This document shows, in pieces, positions 1 to 8,818 of a stretch of 64,000 nt of DNA. The notes beneath the pieces are model-generated. The model saw only the letters and a list, made by a program, of their open reading frames with translations. It had not been told where the DNA came from and ran no database searches. The DNA is taken from positions 1 to 64,000 of the forward strand of contig CAVOYZ010000017.1 in the NCBI GenBank assembly GCA_963700785.1, read 5' to 3'. Made by a program: the position numbers and the translations under genes. Every line of letters starts with the position of its first letter. Within the stretch, counting starts at the first letter, position 1. The DNA comes from CAXMST01 sp963700785 (GTDB lineage Bacteria > Actinomycetota > Thermoleophilia > Solirubrobacterales > 70-9).

Positions 1-838
1 TCAGGCGCTTGATCTTGCCCTTCAGCGGGCAGCTGACGCCCTCGCTCGGGCAGTAGACGGTGATCGCCGAATCGACCCGCTTCGCCTTCTTCGCCTTGCT
101 CGGGAGCAGCCTCGGCTTGCCCATCGACCCGCCGGTCGCCGGCAGGCCCCCGGTCGCTCGGATCGTGGCGATCTCGGCCGGGGTCAGGACGCCGTCGTAG
201 ACCCGGATCCGGGCCACGGACCCGGCCGACTCCTCGGTGTTCGAGTTGTCCTTGAAGAAGCGCAGCCCGTCGATCCCGATCCGCGCCTCGTCGGCGGCGT
301 CGATCAGCGTCAACTGCTCGGCATCGCCGGCGTACGCGCGGACGGTCTTGTCGGCTGCCCGGGTGAAGGTGATGTCGGCGAAGACGTCGTTGGCGAGCGC
401 CCCCGCGGGACCCTCGACCTCGTCGGCGGCGACGGAATAGAAGTCGAGCTCGGTGCTGTAGTTGTAGAAGCCGGCGTCGCTGTCGGCATCGAACGTGTCG
501 AACTGGATGATTCGCCGATAGCTGTCCGTGTCGTCGAGTTCGAAGCTGGCGATCACCGAGTACTCGGCCGGGTCGATCACGCCGGCCGGCAGTTGAACCC
601 CATTGCCCTCGGGAAAGGTGAGGACGCGATCGCCCGCTCCATTCACGACCTTGGTCTCGAACAGCGCGATGCCCGGACCGATCGTGGTCAGCGGCGGCGC
701 ACCCGCGAGCGATGAGTTGAGGTTGTCGTCGAAGCGGTAGTCGCCCTCGAGCGAGGCCGCTTCGGCGCTACTCGCGAGGGCGAGCAGCCCACCGACGAGA
801 ACCAGACCTGCAACCGCCGAAACTCCACGAGCGTTCAT
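1..838 (-). CDS. Secreted LamG-fold (concanavalin A-like) protein, 3' end outside window
   Basis: The frame starts at an ATG at 838, with GGAGG five bases upstream, and runs off the left edge after 279 codons. Residues 1-28 form a signal peptide (hydrophobic stretch ending SSAEAAS). The body resembles a LamG/concanavalin-A-like lectin domain, and VARIRVYDGVLTPAEIATI matches the usual closing motif of such domains. After it come a Lys-rich linker (SKAKKAKRVDS) and the start of a Cys-containing region (YCPSEGVSCPLKG). Such proteins are exported and bind glycans or act as surface scaffolds; the ligand here cannot be told. No operon partner is visible. Confidence 0.75.
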   Translation of the reverse strand, partial: MNARGVSAVAGLVLVGGLLALASSAEAASLEGDYRFDDNLNSSLAGAPPLTTIGPGIALFETKVVNGAGDRVLTFPEGNGVQLPAGVIDPAEYSVIASFELDDTDSYRRIIQFDTFDADSDAGFYNYSTELDFYSVAADEVEGPAGALANDVFADITFTRAADKTVRAYAGDAEQLTLIDAADEARIGIDGLRFFKDNSNTEESAGSVARIRVYDGVLTPAEIATIRATGGLPATGGSMGKPRLLPSKAKKAKRVDSAITVYCPSEGVSCPLKGKIKRL

Positions 839-920
839 CCAGGCCTCCGACCTCGAGCTGATCCTCAACGTCGGACACAGTACTCGTCAAACCCGATGCG
901 GTCAATCCCGCACCCGCGGG

Positions 921-1766
921 CTAGACGTCCTTCTCGATCGGGACGTCGACGAGGTTGCCCCACTCGGTCCAGGAGCCGTCGTAGTTGCGAACGTCCCCCT
1001 CGCCGAGCAGCTCGCTGAGCACGAACCAGGTGTGGGCGGAGCGCTCGCCGATCCGGCAGTAGGCGATCACCGGCTCGCCGGAGCCGATCACGTCCTTGCC
1101 GGTGTAGAGCTCACGCAGCTCGTCTGCGGACTTGAAGGTGCCGTCCTCGGCCACCGCCTGCGCCCACGGCACCGACGCCGCGCCGGGAATGTGCCCGGCC
1201 CGCTGCGCCCCCTCCTGCTCGTAGCCGGCCATCGCGATCAGCTCGCCCGAGTACTCCTGCGGGCTGCGCACGTCAACCAGCTTGGTGCTCGCGCCGAGCG
1301 CCGCCTGCACGGCCTCGCGGCGCACGCGGATCTCCTCGACCGGACCGCCGGCCACGAAGGTCGCGGCCGGGTAGCTGGGGACCTCGGTCGCGGTCTCGCG
1401 CTCCTCGGCGATCCACTTCTCCCGGGGCCCGTTGATCAGCTTCACGCTGTCGTGGCCGTAGTAGCGGAAGTACCAGTAGGTGTAAGCCGCGAACCAGTTG
1501 TTGCGATCGCCGTAGAGCACGATCGTGTGATCGTTGGAGATGCCGCGGCTGCCCATCAGCGCGCCGAATTCGGCCGGGCCGAGGAAGTCCCGGCGGACGG
1601 GGTCCTGGAGGTCCTGCCGCCAGTCGAAGCCGATCGCCCCGGGGATGTGCGCCTCCGCATACAGGCCCGGGTTCTCGTCGACCTCGACGATCCGGATGCC
1701 CTCGTCGTCGAGATGCTCGGCGACCCACTCGGTCTCCACCAGCACGTCCTTCGCGTAAGCGCTCAT
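921..1766 (-). CDS. Thiosulfate/3-mercaptopyruvate sulfurtransferase (two rhodanese domains)
   Basis: A 281-residue tandem rhodanese of the mycobacterial CysA2/SseA type. The N-terminal rhodanese domain is inactive. The C-terminal domain holds the active-site loop YCRIGERSAHTW, whose Cys carries the persulfide, and ends with the family signature NYDGSWTEWGN. It transfers sulfur from thiosulfate or mercaptopyruvate to thiophilic acceptors in the cytoplasm. An upstream in-frame GTG/ATG could add up to 29 residues, but AAGGGA lies about nine bases before the ATG at 1766 and homologues begin there, so the short form is chosen. It is monocistronic by spacing. Confidence 0.9.
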   Translation of the reverse strand: MSAYAKDVLVETEWVAEHLDDEGIRIVEVDENPGLYAEAHIPGAIGFDWRQDLQDPVRRDFLGPAEFGALMGSRGISNDHTIVLYGDRNNWFAAYTYWYFRYYGHDSVKLINGPREKWIAEERETATEVPSYPAATFVAGGPVEEIRVRREAVQAALGASTKLVDVRSPQEYSGELIAMAGYEQEGAQRAGHIPGAASVPWAQAVAEDGTFKSADELRELYTGKDVIGSGEPVIAYCRIGERSAHTWFVLSELLGEGDVRNYDGSWTEWGNLVDVPIEKDV

Positions 1767-1865
1767 CGGCCTCATTCCCTTGTCTCGGAGTTGTCCTGCG
1801 GCAGGGCCGAGCATACCCGGCCGGCACGGCTCCCCGGCGAGCACGCGAATCACCGGGCCGGCGGC

Positions 1866-2357
1866 TCAGAGGCCGACCGCGGCCGCCACCGCATCGGCGA
1901 CGGCGGCGCCCCAGGCGTCCGGTTGCGAGCGCTCGGCCGCGACGATCTCGGTCGGGATCCGCCACCGTGATTGCGCGTCCTCGACCAGCGCCCGGCCCGG
2001 GTCTGCGGCCGCGCCTGTGCCGGCCGGGAGCGCCTCGTAGACGAACCCGCGCACGGGGGTGTCGACCAGCGCCGCCAGCAGGCTGCCGAGCCGCTCGCCG
2101 TTCAGGCTCCGCAGGCGATCGGGGTCGGTGGCTGCGCCGCTCAGCAGCCAGGCGACGACGGTCACGTCGCCGAGCAGCCGGGTGAGCGAGCCGACCTGAT
2201 CGGGATCGGCTTCGGCCGGCTCGATTCCGCCGGCGGCGATCGCCTCGAGCCCCGCGGCCGAGCGGCTCGTGCCGCGGACCGCCCAGCCCCGGTCGAGCAG
2301 GATCGACCCAGCCCCCCGGGCGCAGCAGCCGCACCCGAGCAGCAACGCCCGCGCCAA
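1866..2357 (-). CDS. Rossmann-fold NAD(P)-binding-like protein
   Basis: A 163-residue protein starting at TTG. The N-terminus MARALLLGCGCCARGAG has a beta-strand plus glycine-rich loop like the dinucleotide-binding site of short-chain or NAD-dependent epimerase families, followed by RGTSRSAAGLEAI, where NADP-type proteins carry a basic residue. It lacks a YxxxK catalytic pair and is about half the length of an SDR enzyme, so no reaction can be assigned. It begins four bases after the stop of the small membrane protein at 2361, so the two are probably cotranscribed. Confidence 0.6.
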   Translation of the reverse strand: MARALLLGCGCCARGAGSILLDRGWAVRGTSRSAAGLEAIAAGGIEPAEADPDQVGSLTRLLGDVTVVAWLLSGAATDPDRLRSLNGERLGSLLAALVDTPVRGFVYEALPAGTGAAADPGRALVEDAQSRWRIPTEIVAAERSQPDAWGAAVADAVAAAVGL

Positions 2358-2360
2358 GGC

Positions 2361-2702
2361 TCAGTCGCGCCTCTGGGAGCGCTTGCGAAGCTCATCCTCG
2401 AGCTCGGCGACCGACGCCTGATCGGCGCCCCGCGCCCCTTTCCGGGCGCGGTTGTCCTCCTGCGCCATGCGCTCGGCGTCACGCTCTGTCAGCTCAGGTG
2501 CCCCCCGGCGGCGCCGGTAGCGGTTCTGCGCGGCGAGCATCTGGGCGATGTCGTCCTGCTCGAGCTGGACCTCGGTCTCGTAGTCGCGGGTCGGCTTCCA
2601 GTCGAGCAGGTCGGCCCCGCTCCCCGGGTAGGCGCGCCCGAGCACGACCAGGACGAGGACGATGAACGCGATCATGCCGCCGGTGACCAGCGCGAACTCC
2701 AC
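2361..2702 (-). CDS. Small single-pass membrane protein
   Basis: 113 residues from a GTG at 2702. Residues 5-23 form one transmembrane helix (GGMIAFIVLVLVVLG). A charged cytoplasmic tail follows, with QLEQDDIAQMLAAQNRYRRR and a helical C-terminus ending SVAELEDELRKRSQRRD. The frame is open far upstream, but that extension overlaps the divergent aminotransferase gene and is out of character, so the GTG just before the hydrophobic stretch is preferred. Function unknown; similar short proteins are common in actinobacteria. It lies 57 bases from the divergent class IV aminotransferase gene. Confidence 0.55.
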   Translation of the reverse strand: MEFALVTGGMIAFIVLVLVVLGRAYPGSGADLLDWKPTRDYETEVQLEQDDIAQMLAAQNRYRRRRGAPELTERDAERMAQEDNRARKGARGADQASVAELEDELRKRSQRRD

Positions 2703-2759
2703 CGTTCGAGCATAGAGCCCACCGCGGCCGGGGGCGGCCCGCTGCGCTAGCTTCCCCCC

Positions 2760-3557
2760 GTGGCCGAGCCACTCAAAGCGAGCATCGACGGGCTCATCCT
2801 CGAGCCCGAGCAGGCGACGATCTCGGTCCTCGACGACGGGCTGCTGCGCGGCGACGGCGCCTTCGAGGCGATCAAGCTCTACGGGGGCCAACCGTTCCGC
2901 CTCACCGAGCATCTCGAGCGGCTCAACCGCAGCGCCGCGGCGATCGAGCTTCCCTTCGACGAGATTTCCCTCGGCGAGGAGATCGGCGCGCTGCTCGACG
3001 CAACGGGCGGCCTCGAGGCGATGCTGCGGATCGTGATCACCCGCGGCGGGCGCCGGATCTTGCTGATCGAGCGCCTGCCGGAGTGGCCGGCCCAGGTCAG
3101 CGTCGCGCTCGTGGCGCTGAGCCCGAGCGAGATCCTGGCCGGGGTCAAGTCGATCTCCTACGCCGCCAACATGCACGCCACCCGGATCGCCAACCGGCGG
3201 GGCGCCGATGAGGCCATCTACGTCGACGCCGCGGGCCGGGTCCTCGAGGCCCCCACCTCGTCGATCTTCTGGGTCGGTGACGACGGCCGGCTGCGAACCC
3301 CGTCGCTCGAGACCGGGATCCTCGACTCGATCACCCGCCGGGTGGTGATCGACGCGTTGCCCTGCGAGCAGGGCAGCTTCGCGGCTGCCGAGCTGGAATC
3401 CGCGCAGGAGGCCTTCCTCGCCTCGACGACCCGGGAGATCCAGCCGATCCGCTCGGTCGACGGCAGCGACCTGAAGCTGCCGGGCGGCGGCCCCGCCGCC
3501 GAGGCCGCAGCAGCCGCGCTCGCCGACGCGGTCGGGGCCGAGCGCGGGGACGAATAG
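2760..3557 (+). CDS. Aminotransferase class IV (BCAT / 4-amino-4-deoxychorismate lyase family)
   Basis: A 265-residue PLP enzyme with a GTG start. DDGLLRGDGAFEAIKLYGG is the class IV N-terminal signature. The Lys in GVKSISYAANMHATR is in the position of the Schiff-base lysine. EAIYVDAAGRVLEAPTSSIFWV is the phosphate-binding stretch with the conserved Glu. Class IV covers branched-chain aminotransferase, D-amino acid transaminase and aminodeoxychorismate lyase; no residue here decides between them. It is followed within nine bases by an acyl-CoA dehydrogenase gene, so amino-acid or branched-chain metabolism is a reasonable guess. Confidence 0.85.
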   Translation: MAEPLKASIDGLILEPEQATISVLDDGLLRGDGAFEAIKLYGGQPFRLTEHLERLNRSAAAIELPFDEISLGEEIGALLDATGGLEAMLRIVITRGGRRILLIERLPEWPAQVSVALVALSPSEILAGVKSISYAANMHATRIANRRGADEAIYVDAAGRVLEAPTSSIFWVGDDGRLRTPSLETGILDSITRRVVIDALPCEQGSFAAAELESAQEAFLASTTREIQPIRSVDGSDLKLPGGGPAAEAAAAALADAVGAERGDE

Positions 3558-3565
3558 GCTCCGGC

Positions 3566-4747
3566 ATGGACCTCGAGCTCAGCGACGAGCAGCAACTGAT
3601 CTCCCAGGGGGCGAGGGAGTTCAGCGACAGCTACATCGCGCCCCGGGTGCGCGACAACGACCGGGCGATGCGCTTCGACATCGAGATGGCCCGCCGGATC
3701 GGGGAGCTCGGCTACCTCGGCGCGCCGATCGCCGAGGAGTACGGGGGCCGCGGCCTCGATCATGTCAGCTACGCGCTGATCGTCGAGCAGATCGGCCGCG
3801 GCTGCAGCGCCGCCCGCACGGTCGTCTCCGTGCAGACCTCGCTGGTCGCGGGATCGATCGAGCGCTGGGGCTCGGAGGCGCAGAAGCGGCGCTGGCTGCC
3901 GCAGCTCTGCAGCGGGGAGTCGTTCGGCTGCTTTGGCCTGACCGAGCCCGACACCGGCTCCGACGCGGCCAACCTGCGGACCCGCGCCAAGCGGGTCGAC
4001 GGCGGCTGGCAGATCAACGGGCAGAAGATGTGGATCTCGCTCGGCAACGTCGCCGACCTCGCCCTGGTCTTCGCCCAGACCGATCCCGCCGCGGGCCACC
4101 GCGGGCTGGTCTGCCTGCTGGTGCCGACCGACTCGCCCGGCTTCAGTGCCGCCGAGATCCACGGCAAGCTCGGGCTGCGCTCTTCCGACACCGCCTCGCT
4201 CGCCCTCGACTCGGTCGAGGTCCCCGACTCGGCCCTGCTCGGCGAGGTCGGCGACGGCTTCAAGATCGCGATGAGCGCGCTCGACAACGGTCGCTACTCG
4301 GTCGCCGCCGGCTGCATCGGGATCTGCGCCGGCTGCGTCGACGCCTCGGTCTCCTACGCGACCGAGCGCCGGCAGTTCGGGGTGCCGATCGCCCGCTTCC
4401 AGCTGGTCCAGGCGATGATCGCCGAGATGATCGTCAAGCGCGACGCCGCGCGCCTGCTCGTGCTTCGCGCGGGGCTGCTCAAGGACGCGGGCAGGCCGAG
4501 CACGATCGAGACCTCGATCGCGAAGCTGTTCGCGACCGAGTCGGCGGTCGAGTGCGCCGATGCCGCGATCCAGGTCCACGGCGGGTCCGGCTACGTCGAC
4601 GACCATCCGGTCGAGCGCTACCTCCGCGACGCCCGGGTGACGACTCTGTACGAGGGGACCTCCGAGATCCAGAAGCTGATCATCGGCAGAGACGCCACCG
4701 GCGTCGACGCGATCCTGCCCTACGCCCAGGAGGCCGGCGATGGCTGA
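3566..4747 (+). CDS. Acyl-CoA dehydrogenase
   Basis: A 393-residue FAD flavoprotein of full family length. It shows the N-terminal helical domain, CFGLTEPDTGSDAANLRTRA (FAD/substrate signature 1), KMWISLGNVADLALVFAQT (beta domain), and the C-terminal helical domain with IQVHGGSGYVDDHPVERYLRDAR and YEGTSEIQ, whose Glu is at the catalytic-base position of short/medium-chain enzymes. It oxidises acyl-CoA thioesters to enoyl-CoA and passes electrons to ETF. Its last eight bases overlap the enoyl-CoA hydratase gene, so the two consecutive beta-oxidation steps are translationally coupled. Chain-length preference cannot be read from sequence. Confidence 0.93.
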   Translation: MDLELSDEQQLISQGAREFSDSYIAPRVRDNDRAMRFDIEMARRIGELGYLGAPIAEEYGGRGLDHVSYALIVEQIGRGCSAARTVVSVQTSLVAGSIERWGSEAQKRRWLPQLCSGESFGCFGLTEPDTGSDAANLRTRAKRVDGGWQINGQKMWISLGNVADLALVFAQTDPAAGHRGLVCLLVPTDSPGFSAAEIHGKLGLRSSDTASLALDSVEVPDSALLGEVGDGFKIAMSALDNGRYSVAAGCIGICAGCVDASVSYATERRQFGVPIARFQLVQAMIAEMIVKRDAARLLVLRAGLLKDAGRPSTIETSIAKLFATESAVECADAAIQVHGGSGYVDDHPVERYLRDARVTTLYEGTSEIQKLIIGRDATGVDAILPYAQEAGDG

Positions 4748-5513
4748 GCCGGGACTTCAGGTCGCTGTCGAGCGGAGGGTTGCGGTCGTTCGCCTCGATC
4801 GCCCCGACGCCCGCAACGCGCTCAGCCCGGGCTTCAGCGACGAGCTCGCCACTGCGCTCGAGCGCCTCGACGACGAGGACGGGGTCCGCTGCATCGTGAT
4901 CGCCGGCTCGAACGAGGTGTTCGCGACCGGCGCCGAGGTCCGGCCGCCGTCCGGTCGCGGCGCCGAGGCCGGGCCTGAGCACCCACCCGCCGCGTTCTGG
5001 CAGCGGCTCTCGGCGATCCCGAAGCCGATCATCGCGGCCGTCTCGGGCTGGGCGCTCGGCAGCGGCTGCGAGCTGGCGCTCGCCTGCGACATGTGCGTGG
5101 CCGCCGAGGGCTCGCAGTTCGGGCAGCCGGAGGTGACCCTCGGGATCATCCCCGGAGGCGGCGGCACCCAGCAGCTCGCCCGGGTGATCGGCAAGCAGCG
5201 GGCGATGGAGCTGGTGCTCACCGGTCGCCGCTTCAGCGCCGAGCAGGCCCACGTCTGGGGACTCGTCAACCGGGTCAGCAAGAGGCAGACCTGGCTGCAG
5301 GAGGCGAGCGAGCTCGCTGCGAAGGTTGCGTCGCGGGCGCCGGTCGCCACGCGGCTCGGCAAGCAGGCGGTGCTCGCTGCCGAGCGGCTGCCGCTCGACG
5401 AGGGCCTCGAGGCCGAGCGTCGGCTGTTCGAGCGAACGATGGCGACCGAGGATCGGGTTGAGGGCCTCGAGGCCCTGGTCGAGGGCCGGCCGCCCGAGTT
5501 CAAGGGCCGCTGA
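4740..5513 (+). CDS. Enoyl-CoA hydratase/isomerase family protein
   Basis: A 257-residue crotonase-fold protein starting inside the 3' end of the acyl-CoA dehydrogenase gene. The oxyanion-hole segments are GSNEVFATGAEV and AVSGWALGSGCELALACDM, and the second acidic region GQPEVTLGIIPGGGGTQQLAR holds the Glu that activates water in hydratases. The first catalytic Glu position is also conserved in most hydratases but cannot be fixed with certainty by eye. It probably hydrates the enoyl-CoA made by its neighbour. Confidence 0.9.
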   Translation: MAEPGLQVAVERRVAVVRLDRPDARNALSPGFSDELATALERLDDEDGVRCIVIAGSNEVFATGAEVRPPSGRGAEAGPEHPPAAFWQRLSAIPKPIIAAVSGWALGSGCELALACDMCVAAEGSQFGQPEVTLGIIPGGGGTQQLARVIGKQRAMELVLTGRRFSAEQAHVWGLVNRVSKRQTWLQEASELAAKVASRAPVATRLGKQAVLAAERLPLDEGLEAERRLFERTMATEDRVEGLEALVEGRPPEFKGR

Positions 5514-5531
5514 GCGCGGCCCGTCCGTGCC

Positions 5532-6479
5532 TCAGGCGGAGGCGCTCTCGCGCTCGGCGGCGAGACCACCGGCCGCGGGGTGGTCGGGACCCCGCACCGG
5601 CTCCGGCAGCCGGCGGCCCGGAATCCGGCCCTCGGCCGCGAGGTAGGAGCCGATCAGGATCAGGGCGAGGCCGGCGAGCGTCGCAACGCTGATCGCCTCG
5701 CCGAGCAGGAGGGCACCGTAGATGACCGCGAAGCCCGGCGCCAGATAGGTGACGATGAACGAGCGCGCGGGGCCGACCCGGGCGATCAGGCCGTAGAAGA
5801 TCGCGAACGCGACCCCGGTGCCGACCAGGCCGAGCGCGGCGACGGCGGCCAACGGGCCGGCCGAGGGGAAGCTGTCCGGCGCCGAGGCGAGCGCCGCGGG
5901 GGCGGAGATCACGGTCGATCCCGCCAGGACCATTGCCGCGACGGCGATCGGCTGAACGGCGCCGAGCCGTCGCTTGACGATCAGGCCGCCAACCGCGTAG
6001 CCGAGGCTCGCGAGAACCACCGCACCGCCCCCGAGCAGCAGCGAGGAGCTGCCGCTGAGATCGACGCCGAACAGGAGCGCGACCCCGACGATGCCGACCA
6101 CCACGCCGACCAGGCGCAGGCCCTCGGAGCGATCCTCGCGGTCGAAGAAGACCGCCAGGATCGCGGTGAAGATCGGTACCGACGCGACCAGGATCCCGGC
6201 CAGCGACGAGGTGATCTCCTGCTGCCCCGCGGCGATCAACATGAACGGGGCGACTACCTGGACCGTCGCGACCAGCGCCAGGATCGCCCAGAAAGCGCCG
6301 GCGCCGGCGAGCGCTCCGCGGCGCCAGGCGATCGGGACCAGCACCGCGGCGCCGAGTGCGACCCGCAGAAAGACGATCATCGCCGGTGAGAGCTCCCGCA
6401 GCCCGATCGTGATGAACATGTAGCTCGAGCCCCAGATAGCCGCGAGGATCAAGAGCAGGGTCCAATCGCGGCGATGCAT
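5532..6479 (-). CDS. EamA/DMT-family transporter
   Basis: A 315-residue integral membrane protein with about ten hydrophobic helices arranged as two EamA repeats of five. The first begins LLLILAAIWGSSYMFI (the GSSY motif is typical) and the second ends FIVTYLAPGFAVIYGALLLGE. The hydrophilic C-terminal 35 residues are unconserved. DMT exporters move amino acids, nucleotides or drugs out of the cell; the substrate is not predictable. It is convergent with the enoyl-CoA hydratase gene and stands alone. Confidence 0.88.
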   Translation of the reverse strand: MHRRDWTLLLILAAIWGSSYMFITIGLRELSPAMIVFLRVALGAAVLVPIAWRRGALAGAGAFWAILALVATVQVVAPFMLIAAGQQEITSSLAGILVASVPIFTAILAVFFDREDRSEGLRLVGVVVGIVGVALLFGVDLSGSSSLLLGGGAVVLASLGYAVGGLIVKRRLGAVQPIAVAAMVLAGSTVISAPAALASAPDSFPSAGPLAAVAALGLVGTGVAFAIFYGLIARVGPARSFIVTYLAPGFAVIYGALLLGEAISVATLAGLALILIGSYLAAEGRIPGRRLPEPVRGPDHPAAGGLAAERESASA

Positions 6480-6575
6480 CGTGGATCAGCTTATGTGGGC
6501 CCTTCACGACCCGCAATAAGACCTGCTTCTGGCGCCGACAAGCCGACCGCGGTCGCCGGGCGGCCGCCCGATCGC

Positions 6576-7685
6576 TCAGTCGCTCGGTCGCTCGATCTCG
6601 CCGTAGTTCATGCCGCCGTAGGTGAAGGTCGGCACGATCGGCCACTGCCGTTTCCAGCTCGCCATCTCGGATGAGGGGAAGACGTTGAGAAAGCGGGGGT
6701 CGCGCGGGTTGGGATCGGCCAGCGCCTTCTCCTTGATCATCGAGTCGTACTGGTCGATCGAATCCTCGAGCGTGTTCGAGTTGAGGATCACCTCGCGGCC
6801 GAAGAACTCGGCGGTCTTGCGGACCCCGGGGATCTTCGAGATCCGCGGGTGCCAGTTGTCGGCGCAGACGCCGTTCTCGGAGCTCAGCCAGACGCCGTCG
6901 GTGGTGTTGATGCAGAGCGAGTGATTGCCGTCGGTGTGGCCGGGCGTCGCCATCAGCGCGCAGCCCTTGCCGAGCTCGGCGTCGCCGTCGATCAGGATCA
7001 CGTTCTCGTCGGGAACCCCGTCGATCCCCTGCTCGACGTACCAGGCCCACTGCATCGGGTGCAGGCTCTTGAACGTGTCCCACTCGCGGCGCTGGGTGAC
7101 CAGCTTCGCGTTCGGGAACAGGGCCGGGATCGGGCCCTTGCCGTCGCGACCCGGCTCGGTCGAGCCGAGCACGAAGCGCACGTCCTGGACGTGCAGATGG
7201 TCGAAGCTCACGAAGTCGACGTCGGCCGGCTCGAGGCCGGTCTTCCGCAACGCCCCCTCGACCGTGTTGAAGATCTTCGCCAGGACCCTGTAGGAGACGA
7301 ACTCCCCGTAGCGGGCGATCATCTGCTCGTAGAACGGCGCCTCGGCCGGGCCCTCGGTGACCGTCGGCTCGTAGGCGAGGGTCCGCAGCCGGCCGTCGTG
7401 GTCCTCGTACTGGATCACCTGCAACCGGTTGATGATGTTGATGTAGGGGTTCGCCCCGCGGGCGGCGCCACCGAAGGCGAAGCTCGCGGGGTATCCGGCG
7501 GAGGCGATGTCAACTGTCCGCACCGCGCGCACCCGGTTGTCCGGCCGCGCCCATCGCGCCCGGAACTCGGTCGCCGCCTCGCGGATCGCGGCCGGGCGGT
7601 CGCCGCGGGGCCAGGTCGACGCGGCCTCCTCGAAGTCGCCGATCGGCGCGATTCCGACCGTCTCGGGGCTCTCGATTGCTGCCAT
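6576..7685 (-). CDS. Metallo-beta-lactamase-fold hydrolase
   Basis: 369 residues, with a strong AGGAGG site upstream of the ATG at 7685. The metal-binding segments are FDHLHVQD (H163, H165, D168, a variant of HxHxDH) and TPGHTDGNHSL (H250, H255), with a late NSNTLEDSIDQYD segment. The first motif lacks the final His of the usual set, so the metal site may be altered. The long N-terminal region (about 150 residues) is unusual for small hydrolases. Substrate unknown; lactonase or thioester hydrolase activity would be typical of the fold. Confidence 0.75.
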   Translation of the reverse strand: MAAIESPETVGIAPIGDFEEAASTWPRGDRPAAIREAATEFRARWARPDNRVRAVRTVDIASAGYPASFAFGGAARGANPYINIINRLQVIQYEDHDGRLRTLAYEPTVTEGPAEAPFYEQMIARYGEFVSYRVLAKIFNTVEGALRKTGLEPADVDFVSFDHLHVQDVRFVLGSTEPGRDGKGPIPALFPNAKLVTQRREWDTFKSLHPMQWAWYVEQGIDGVPDENVILIDGDAELGKGCALMATPGHTDGNHSLCINTTDGVWLSSENGVCADNWHPRISKIPGVRKTAEFFGREVILNSNTLEDSIDQYDSMIKEKALADPNPRDPRFLNVFPSSEMASWKRQWPIVPTFTYGGMNYGEIERPSD

Positions 7686-7773
7686 CGGCGACTACCTCCT
7701 GCTCTGGGAACTCGCCGACAACACTAGCGCTAGGTGGGCTCCGATCCGAGCCCGACCGGGCGGCGACGGACGC

Positions 7774-8757
7774 TCACGCCTCGGCTGCGGCACCCGCCTC
7801 GATCTGCTCGTCGGTCGGCGGCGTGTCGCGCAGATACCACTCGGCGTCCAGCGCCCCGCGGCAGCCGGAGCCGGCGGCCGTGACGGCCTGGCGATAGGTG
7901 TGGTCGACGAGGTCGCCGACCGCGAAGACACCCGCGAGGTTGGTCCTCGTCGAGGGCTCGGCGACCTTGACGTAGCCGTTGTCGTGCAGCGCCACCTGCC
8001 CTTCGAGCAGCTGCGAGCCGGGCGTGTGCCCGATCGCGATGAAGGCCCCGCCGACCTCGATCTCCTCGGTCTCTCCGGTCTCCGTGTTCGCCAGTCGCAC
8101 GCGCTCGAGGCGGCCGCTCTCGGCCTTGATGAACTCCTCAGGGGCAAACGGCGTCTTCATCTCGATGTTCGGCACCTGCTCGGCGCGCTCGAGCATGATT
8201 CGCGAGGCGCGGAACTCGTCGCGGCGATGGACGATCGTCAATCGCTCGGCGAACTTGGCGACGAAGATCGCGTCCTCCATCGCCGAGTCGCCGCCGCCGA
8301 TGACGATCACGTTCTCGCCCTTGAAGAAGGCCCCGTCGCAGACCCCGCAGGTCGAGACGCCGGCCCCGGCCAGCTCCGCCTCGCCCGGAACGCCGAGCTG
8401 CTTCGGCTGCGCCCCCATCGCCAGGATCACCGACTTCGCCCGGTATTCGTCATCGCCGACCCAGACGCGCTGGATGCCGCCGTCGCTGAGCTCGACCCGG
8501 GTCGCATCGTCGGTGATGAAGCGGGTTCCGAAGCGCTCCGCCTGGGCCCGGAAATGGCCCATCAGCTCGGGCCCCATGATGCCCTCCGGAAAGCCCGGGT
8601 AGTTCTCGACGTCGGTCGTGTTCTGAAGCTGGCCACCCCACTGGAAGCCCTCGATCAGCAGCGGCTCGAGATCGGCCCGCGATGCGTAGACGGCGGCCGT
8701 GTAGCCCGCGCAGGCGCCACCGACGATGATCAGGTTCTCGAGTTTCTGCTCGCTCAT
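7774..8757 (-). CDS. trxB: Thioredoxin reductase (NADPH)
   Basis: A 327-residue low-molecular-weight thioredoxin reductase. The redox pair is STCGVCDGAFF (C137, C140). The NADPH loop is VIVIGGGDSAMEDA and the FAD C-terminal signature is GVFAVGDLVDHTYRQAVTAAGSGCRGA. The N-terminal FAD loop reads GGACAGYTAA where most homologues have GSGPAGYTAA, a mild deviation of the GxGxxG motif. It keeps thioredoxin reduced in the cytoplasm. No thioredoxin gene is adjacent. The start is well placed for the FAD domain. Confidence 0.94.
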   Translation of the reverse strand: MSEQKLENLIIVGGACAGYTAAVYASRADLEPLLIEGFQWGGQLQNTTDVENYPGFPEGIMGPELMGHFRAQAERFGTRFITDDATRVELSDGGIQRVWVGDDEYRAKSVILAMGAQPKQLGVPGEAELAGAGVSTCGVCDGAFFKGENVIVIGGGDSAMEDAIFVAKFAERLTIVHRRDEFRASRIMLERAEQVPNIEMKTPFAPEEFIKAESGRLERVRLANTETGETEEIEVGGAFIAIGHTPGSQLLEGQVALHDNGYVKVAEPSTRTNLAGVFAVGDLVDHTYRQAVTAAGSGCRGALDAEWYLRDTPPTDEQIEAGAAAEA

Positions 8758-8793
8758 GCTGGCTCCTGGTTGGTGCTTGGATCTCTGCTCCGC

Positions 8794-8818
8794 CGGTACT
8801 TTACTTTATGAAGTACCG
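8794..8818. repeat. Inverted repeat between UPF0104-like gene and trxB
   Basis: CGGTACTT and AAGTACCG form a perfect eight-base inverted repeat separated by nine AT-rich bases. It spans the stop codon of the gene at 8806 and lies 37 bases upstream of the trxB start on the minus strand. This is one of the most AT-rich spots in the window. It could be a hairpin at the end of the upstream gene or an operator for trxB; there is no T-run to support an intrinsic terminator. Confidence 0.4.
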
